The position numbers and the translations under genes were made by a program. From Botryococcus braunii (taxonomy: Eukaryota; Chlorophyta; Trebouxiophyceae): 15,000 nucleotides of DNA. Position 1 is the stretch's first letter; every line of letters begins with the position of its first letter. The DNA lies in the NCBI GenBank assembly GCA_002005505.1, contig MVGU01001815.1:12501-27500 (forward strand), in the 5' to 3' direction. The notes below the pieces were generated by a model. It was not told the origin of the DNA. It saw only the letters and a list, made by a program, of their open reading frames with translations, and searched no databases. Below, piece after piece: positions 1-15,000 of the stretch.

Positions 1-294
1 ACAGTAAGCCGGTACTTTCAACGATTCTCAGATATTTGAGTTTTTGTATGGATTGAGTTTCTTATGTGGGCTGGTGGCTCATTATGAGGGGCTGTGGAAC
101 ATGAGTCCGAGGTGTGGGCAGTTGGTGCTTTCAGGGCGCTTTGAGATACGTAAGCTGGATACCGACGATGTAAATGAGCTTTGTGCATTTTATTCAGTTC
201 CAGGATCTCGTATGCACTCGAATACAACTAAGCTTGAGACTGGCCACCACCTCTTCGGTGTGGTCTTTTCCGGCACGGGTCAATTGTGATAACA
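1..294 (+). other. 5' flank / probable promoter and 5' UTR
   Basis: This is the stretch upstream of the proposed start codon at 295. I see no clear TATA box and no obvious splice sites. It may contain core promoter plus 5' UTR, or an unrecognised upstream exon. The codons just before 295 are also open in the main frame, so an earlier start or upstream exon cannot be excluded from sequence alone. The only notable element is an upstream ORF, listed separately. Confidence 0.4.
101..289 (+). promoter_or_regulatory. Candidate upstream ORF (62 codons) before the GATA gene
   Basis: An ATG at 101 opens a 62-codon frame that ends in TGA at 287-289, five bases before the main ATG at 295, in a different frame from the main ORF. 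Codons in the middle (residues around FEIRKLDTDDVNELCAFY) read like ordinary protein. If transcription begins upstream of 101, this uORF would precede the main frame closely enough for termination and reinitiation to affect GATA protein output. It could instead be the tail of an upstream exon or chance. There is no family match I recognise. Confidence 0.3.
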
Positions 295-11360
<11,066 letters not shown>

Positions 11361-11509
11361 GGCGGGCCTTCTGGGGTAAAGGGTAAAACCGGTCAGAATA
11401 ATCAGATTGTCCGGCACACTGTTCTGCTTTTCCCACCCTGAACCTGGCTTTCTTGCTTATATCCCACCCTTATTGCTCTGCTTTATTGGCAAGAAGCCCG
11501 GCAGGTAAT

Positions 11510-11632
11510 GCAGGCGTTGCAGGAGTGTGGCAAGGGTAACGCAGGAGTAAAGCAAGAGTATACTTACGTAAGGCAGGAGTGAGGCATGAATGAGGGAGGA
11601 GTAAGGCAGGAGTGAGGCAGGAGGGATGGTTA
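11510..11632 (+). repeat. Degenerate GGCAGGAGTGA minisatellite
   Basis: About 120 bases built from short units related to ggcaggagtga, gcaggagtaa and gcaagagta. Copies near 11571-11624 are the most alike (aggcaggagtgaggca repeated). Purine-rich on the + strand. No function can be assigned. Confidence 0.7.
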
Positions 11633-11834
11633 GGCAGCCTCGTGTGGGCAGCCTCTAGATAAGGATCATATGGATCAAAACATGTTCTGAAACTAAAGGA
11701 CCCAGCGTTAGCTTGCGAGCGAGACGGGGACAAGATCTGCACTTGTTGCCACACACCCCATGCTGACGTTACAGAGAAACACAGGGTTTGTGAAAGTCTC
11801 GGTCTCTGGCATTAATGGAGCATTGCCTTGGTTT

Positions 11835-11851
11835 GGGGGGGGGGGGGGGGG
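11835..11851 (+). repeat. 17-G homopolymer
   Basis: An uninterrupted run of 17 G, the same length as the one at 1469-1485. Likely unstable and prone to length error in the assembly. Confidence 0.9.
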
Positions 11852-12380
11852 ACGAGCAGGTTGTCATTGGGCGCAAAGGTCGCCTGCAACTAATTGGGGT
11901 ACTGCCTATAAAAAAAGAAAAGGAAACCAGACAATGCCGCAGGTTGTGCTGGGAGTGGCGCTGCAAGTAACGCTGCAAAGTCATGCAGCCACCAGACTTA
12001 AGAAGGGCAGTCCCCACCCCAAATTCCTTGACTCTGTGCTCTGAACTACAGGGTAAAGGACGAGCCGGGATAAGGGAGGCAACACAAACATTGCCCTCCC
12101 TTAGTGTTTGAGTTATTTCATCGGTGTTTTGTGAAGGGCATATCGCCCATGGCCACCCGAGCTGGTCTCCGACCGGCTCCAGCAAGGAGCTGTTTTGTTG
12201 TGAGAGCAGACGACCGGCCCGTTCACCAAGTTCTTTCTCGATTTGCAAGCAGGTGTGTGCGTCTCACCATGCTGCACAGCGGATGTGCGCCTGTGCTTCC
12301 AGACGACAGCTCACGCACAGATATTGTTTGCCTCCCAAGCTTAGTATCTCAAGCCTGCCATGCCGCCCCTTTTAGCGGAA

Positions 12381-12473
12381 AAGGTGGGGAGTCAGCCACG
12401 GAGTGTTATTTCTAGCCCGACATGCTTTCCTGTTAGAGCTGAAGGTGGCGAGTCAGTTGCGAAGTGTTACTCC
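12381..12473 (+). repeat. 61-bp duplication
   Basis: aaggtggggagtcagccacg at 12381 is echoed by aaggtggcgagtcagttgcg at 12442, 61 bases later, and both continue into g(g/a)agtgtta. Two diverged copies in otherwise anonymous DNA. Confidence 0.65.
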
Positions 12474-12620
12474 CTTTCCTACTCCTCCAGCTCCTATTCT
12501 GGAGACTGAGGCCTCTCAAAGCCCCCTTCCCCCTCGCGCGGCTCCACACCCCTGTTCTACTTTCCGCCTCCTGTACATCCCAGGGGTCCATGCCACACTC
12601 AGGGGCTGGTCCCCTGGGTT

Positions 12621-12760
12621 TCCAGTCCCTGGTAGTGAGAGGCCTTCGCTTTCTTTGAGAGCATTCTTCAGACTCCACTCCACGGTAGTAAGAGGCCTAC
12701 TTCTCTTTGAGAGTATCCTGGTCAGACTCCAGTACATGGCAGCGAGAGGACCATTCTTGT
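12621..12760 (+). repeat. Three-copy 53-54-bp tandem repeat
   Basis: The motif ggtagtgagaggcc recurs in diverged form at 12631, 12684 and 12738 with flanking actcca(g/c)t and ctttgagag elements. The open frame crossing this region owes its length partly to the repeat and shows no protein-like conservation. Confidence 0.75.
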
Positions 12761-13053
12761 GGCCACTAGGAGTAGTCTGTCATACTGTCACTTGTATCCG
12801 AATAACGAGCCAGCCCACTGCAGCAGCCCGGGCCATCGGCCATGCAGTGGCGCCCTTTCCTGCTGAGCGGCTCCTGAGGCGGCAAACGTGCAGGTCAAAA
12901 GCTCTCTCTTGCCTGCTTCGCCTTTCAGGCCCGCGCACCGCTGTTATCTCTTTTGACAAGAGAAAGCAGCCAGCCGTGCGACGTGCTTGTGCACGCCACG
13001 GCGCATTGGCATTTGCATTTAATGCGGTCTAGATGTGTCACAGTGTTTAGTTG

Positions 13054-13058
13054 TGTAA
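13054..13058 (+). promoter_or_regulatory. TGTAA, candidate poly(A) signal for the long model
   Basis: TGTAA within ttgtgtaagtttgcagg, about 1.7 kb after the stop at 11358-11360. It would imply a long 3' UTR. A further TGTAA occurs near 13182. Support is motif-only. Confidence 0.2.
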
Positions 13059-14142
13059 GTTTGCAGGGGTGCCAAGTTAGTTAGTTTGGAAATGGGAAGG
13101 ACCGCAAAGGCCGGCAGCAGGGTCTGGGCAATCGCACCTCGGATGTTATGAGCCGCTTTTCAGCTGAATGTGTGCCCTCGTGTAAGAAGCATCCTTGTTC
13201 CACCCGTGGTGGATGCCTCTACAAGACGTATTCCTGTTCAGTAGGTTCAGGAGGGCATGCTGTTTGTCACCCCCCTGTCACCAGGTATGGGTGCTGTTCC
13301 ACCACCCATAGTCCTGTTATGCATGCTATAGCTAGGACCAAGGCCTGATAGCCGGGCCCCTCGCATTTCCGATTCATTTCGTCAGTGTTAGTTAGTGTGT
13401 TGCAGGTTTCGCCAAAATCGTAGTGAACTCATGAATATGTGTGTCGCATCAGCACCTTAGAGGTATGCTGTGCTAGTCATAGTGAGGGCTGCTTCATTCC
13501 CTCAAAAAGTGGAAGCAGCCCTTGCTTCGGCTGCTGTCAACGTCTGATGTTCTTGGCAGAAACACAAGGAGCATTTGTATAGTGAGGTTTAAAAACGTTT
13601 ACGCGACTAGGGAGCAGTGAGAGCATGGTTTTCAAGTGTTCATAAAACTTCGCAGGGATGGCTGAGGGGACAGTAATTTCATGCAGTACTGCCTGTCGGT
13701 CTGTCGGACCGCCCTGCAAAGATGCCATTCTTTGGCAATCTGCCATTCATACAAAATGTCCTCGAGGACATAATCAGGCCGGCCTGGCTAACAAAGACCA
13801 GAAGGAAGAAGAGTCTCAACTTAACAAGATGGCATCCTAGGCCGCTCTGCCCTGAGCAGCCAGACAATCATCTCGCCAGGGAGCACCACAGCCAGGGCCC
13901 ATGGGATGCAACGAGTAGAGATACAAGAGAAACATAATCATATTCATAGGACTTCTTTTGTATGCCCGGGCCCTACCTATTCGAGTCCCCTGTGAGCTGC
14001 ATTGCGTCTTTTCATGGTTATGCATGCAAAGGGGGTCCATCACCTAGGTCAGCCTGGGTCTACCTTATTCGTGCTGTAGATTAAAAACTGTGCCGTTTTT
14101 TAACACGGGCTCTGGCACTGGGCTCGTCGCTCTCGAGCCTGT
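13059..14142 (+). other. Intergenic or 3'-flanking DNA with small hairpins
   Basis: No coding region is supported. Two clear inverted repeats are present: tatgggtg/cacccata at 13286-13293 and 13303-13310 (9-base loop), and agggctgcttc/gaagcagccct at 13485-13495 and 13512-13522 (16-base loop). Neither is followed by a feature that suggests an RNA gene. Confidence 0.5.
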
Positions 14143-14160
14143 GGGTTACCATGGTAACCC
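14143..14160. promoter_or_regulatory. 18-bp perfect palindrome matching the RFX X-box
   Basis: gggttaccatggtaaccc is a perfect 18-base palindrome. Its core GTTACCATGGTAAC has the layout of the X-box bound by RFX-family factors (GTNRCC / RGYNAC half-sites in inverted orientation). RFX factors are known from animals, fungi and some amoebae and are generally considered absent from green plants, so in an algal genome this would be coincidence or the site of another palindrome-binding factor. Confidence 0.4.
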
Positions 14161-15000
14161 CCCAGAGTACCTTTTACAATTGTGTGATTGTACTGGGTTA
14201 ATCTGCCGATGTCTGGATTCTCAGCTGGGACCTGCACTTTAGCAGCTGGCTGCTGTTTTAGTGGGATCTGCGAGTTGGCAGCTTCTCAAGGCCAGCGTTG
14301 ATAATTCCAGTTGAGAATCTGGGCAGGTCAGTAGTACCCAGCGTGTTAACGCTAAAGATTGGTTCGTTTTCACATGGTTTAGACTGGGTGATCGGAAGGG
14401 TTTACAACCTTCCCGTCACGCTGAGGTGAAGATCCTGACCGGGGCAGGAGTATCATGTGGTGTCTCCATTTCGGATCAAAAGCACTACCGGGCTGGGTTC
14501 TGCATTGAACCTTCTTTATTCGTCATCTTCCTCTCAAACATGTACAGCGTTCCTCTGACATGAAGGTTGGGAGGGGGGGAGTGAACCTGGAAAAAGCCAA
14601 GCTGGGGGACCCAACAGCCCCTTCCAGGTTTTGTGCATAGCCAGACATGGCGTCGTCGAGGGGGAAGGGTCCCGGTCTTTGTTTGGTATCGCTTCAGCTG
14701 AGCGATCTCACACTCACGGCTGTCCATCATGCACTGAGCATCGGCATTTGAACATGTGGTCCAACTTGTCCAAACGATGCAAAGAATTGAACTAGTGCTT
14801 GAGTCCCTAGCGGCTATTAAGCGACGGGCCTGGTGGACCTTGTGGGCATACTGGGTCCCAGGTGTTTGTGCACATCTCATCACGCCGTATTGACTGACAC
14901 ATGCAGTACTCTTCTTACATGAGTGGAATAGAAAAGTTGGTACCTGTTCTTCGTCACCAAAAGGCGCCAATTATGGGGTCCAAGTTTTTCCATATGTGAC
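14161..15000. other. Right end of window, no supported gene
   Basis: Contains an inverted repeat (gattctcagctgg 14216-14228 against ccagttgagaatc 14307-14319, one mismatch). On the minus strand there are open frames: one spanning about 14485-14970, and a shorter one at 14693-14523 ending in TGA two bases before an AATAAA (14520-14515, minus strand). The short frame reads PFPLDDAMSGYAQNLEGAVG and could be a terminal exon of a gene entering from the right, but no acceptor is convincing and no family is recognised. Confidence 0.3.

Larger units (their letters stand above)
11361..12380 (+). other. 3' flank, no gene seen
   Basis: About 1 kb without a convincing coding region. Open frames on both strands lack domain-like sequence. 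It contains the minisatellite at 11510-11632 and the G run at 11835-11851. It could be a long 3' UTR of the GATA gene or intergenic DNA. Confidence 0.5.

Noticed and set aside
11769..12248. 159-codon minus-strand open frame
   Set aside because: Includes the poly-Pro translation of the 17-G run and no recognisable protein sequence; no flanking splice or poly(A) context.
12403..13032. 209-codon plus-strand open frame
   Set aside because: Atypical composition, crosses a 53-54-bp tandem repeat and a 61-bp duplication, no domain-like segment, and overlapping open frames of similar quality exist on both strands.
14335..14450. Folded-looking segment with ggaagg/ccttcc stem considered as a small RNA gene
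   Set aside because: No tRNA anticodon/T-loop signature, no conserved snRNA or snoRNA box pattern, and the stem is only six base pairs.

Overview
The window is nuclear DNA of a eukaryote. It holds one large multi-exon gene on the + strand (exons from about 295 to 10.6-11.4 kb) followed by about 3.6 kb in which I find no convincing gene. The gene encodes a GATA-type zinc-finger protein. Its finger has the plant/fungal spacing C-X2-C-X18-C-X2-C and sits in one short exon. Dense GT-AG introns, roughly balanced base composition, very abundant GT/AC and GA microsatellites, and TGTAA motifs that could act as poly(A) signals fit a green alga. A chlorophycean such as Dunaliella is my best guess, but the sequence alone does not settle this.

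Layout. Bases 1-294 are 5' flank and contain an ATG-initiated upstream ORF ending five bases before the proposed start codon. Exons 1-11 (295-381, 779-901, 1114-1239, 3752-3936, 4903-5029, 5670-5897, 6416-6546, 7459-7615, 8084-8192, 8575-9096, 10170-10411) join through GT-AG sites with matching phases and no internal stop. They give 679 residues: a short acidic/Gln-rich N-terminus, the GATA finger, a helix-prone segment with a basic nuclear-localisation-like cluster, long polar low-complexity stretches, and a helix-prone C-terminal segment. The 3' end is ambiguous. A simple model stops at 10625 (698 aa). A spliced model uses exons 12-14 (10566-10594, 10813-10870, 11247-11360) and gives 745 aa.

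The introns hold nearly all the simple repeats: GT/AC arrays in introns 3, 4, 5, 7, 8 and 10, GA arrays in introns 4, 7 and 10, a 26-copy CAT array ending eight bases before a candidate acceptor AG, and GGCTGGGCT-type minisatellite DNA in intron 3. All the long GA arrays are purine on the sense strand, and in introns 4 and 10 each is followed by a GGGA block. Four imperfect tandem duplications with units of 52-82 bp and several inverted repeats are also present.

From about 11.4 kb to the end I see 3'-flanking or intergenic DNA: a degenerate minisatellite, a 17-G run, short tandem duplications, hairpins, and an 18-bp perfect palindrome at 14143-14160 that matches the animal/fungal RFX X-box consensus. 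No rRNA, tRNA, CRISPR or recognisable transposon was found. No undescribed multi-gene system is evident. The most interesting items are the GATA protein's unrecognised C-terminal architecture, the uORF, the ordered (AG)n-(GGGA)n tracts and the X-box-like palindrome.
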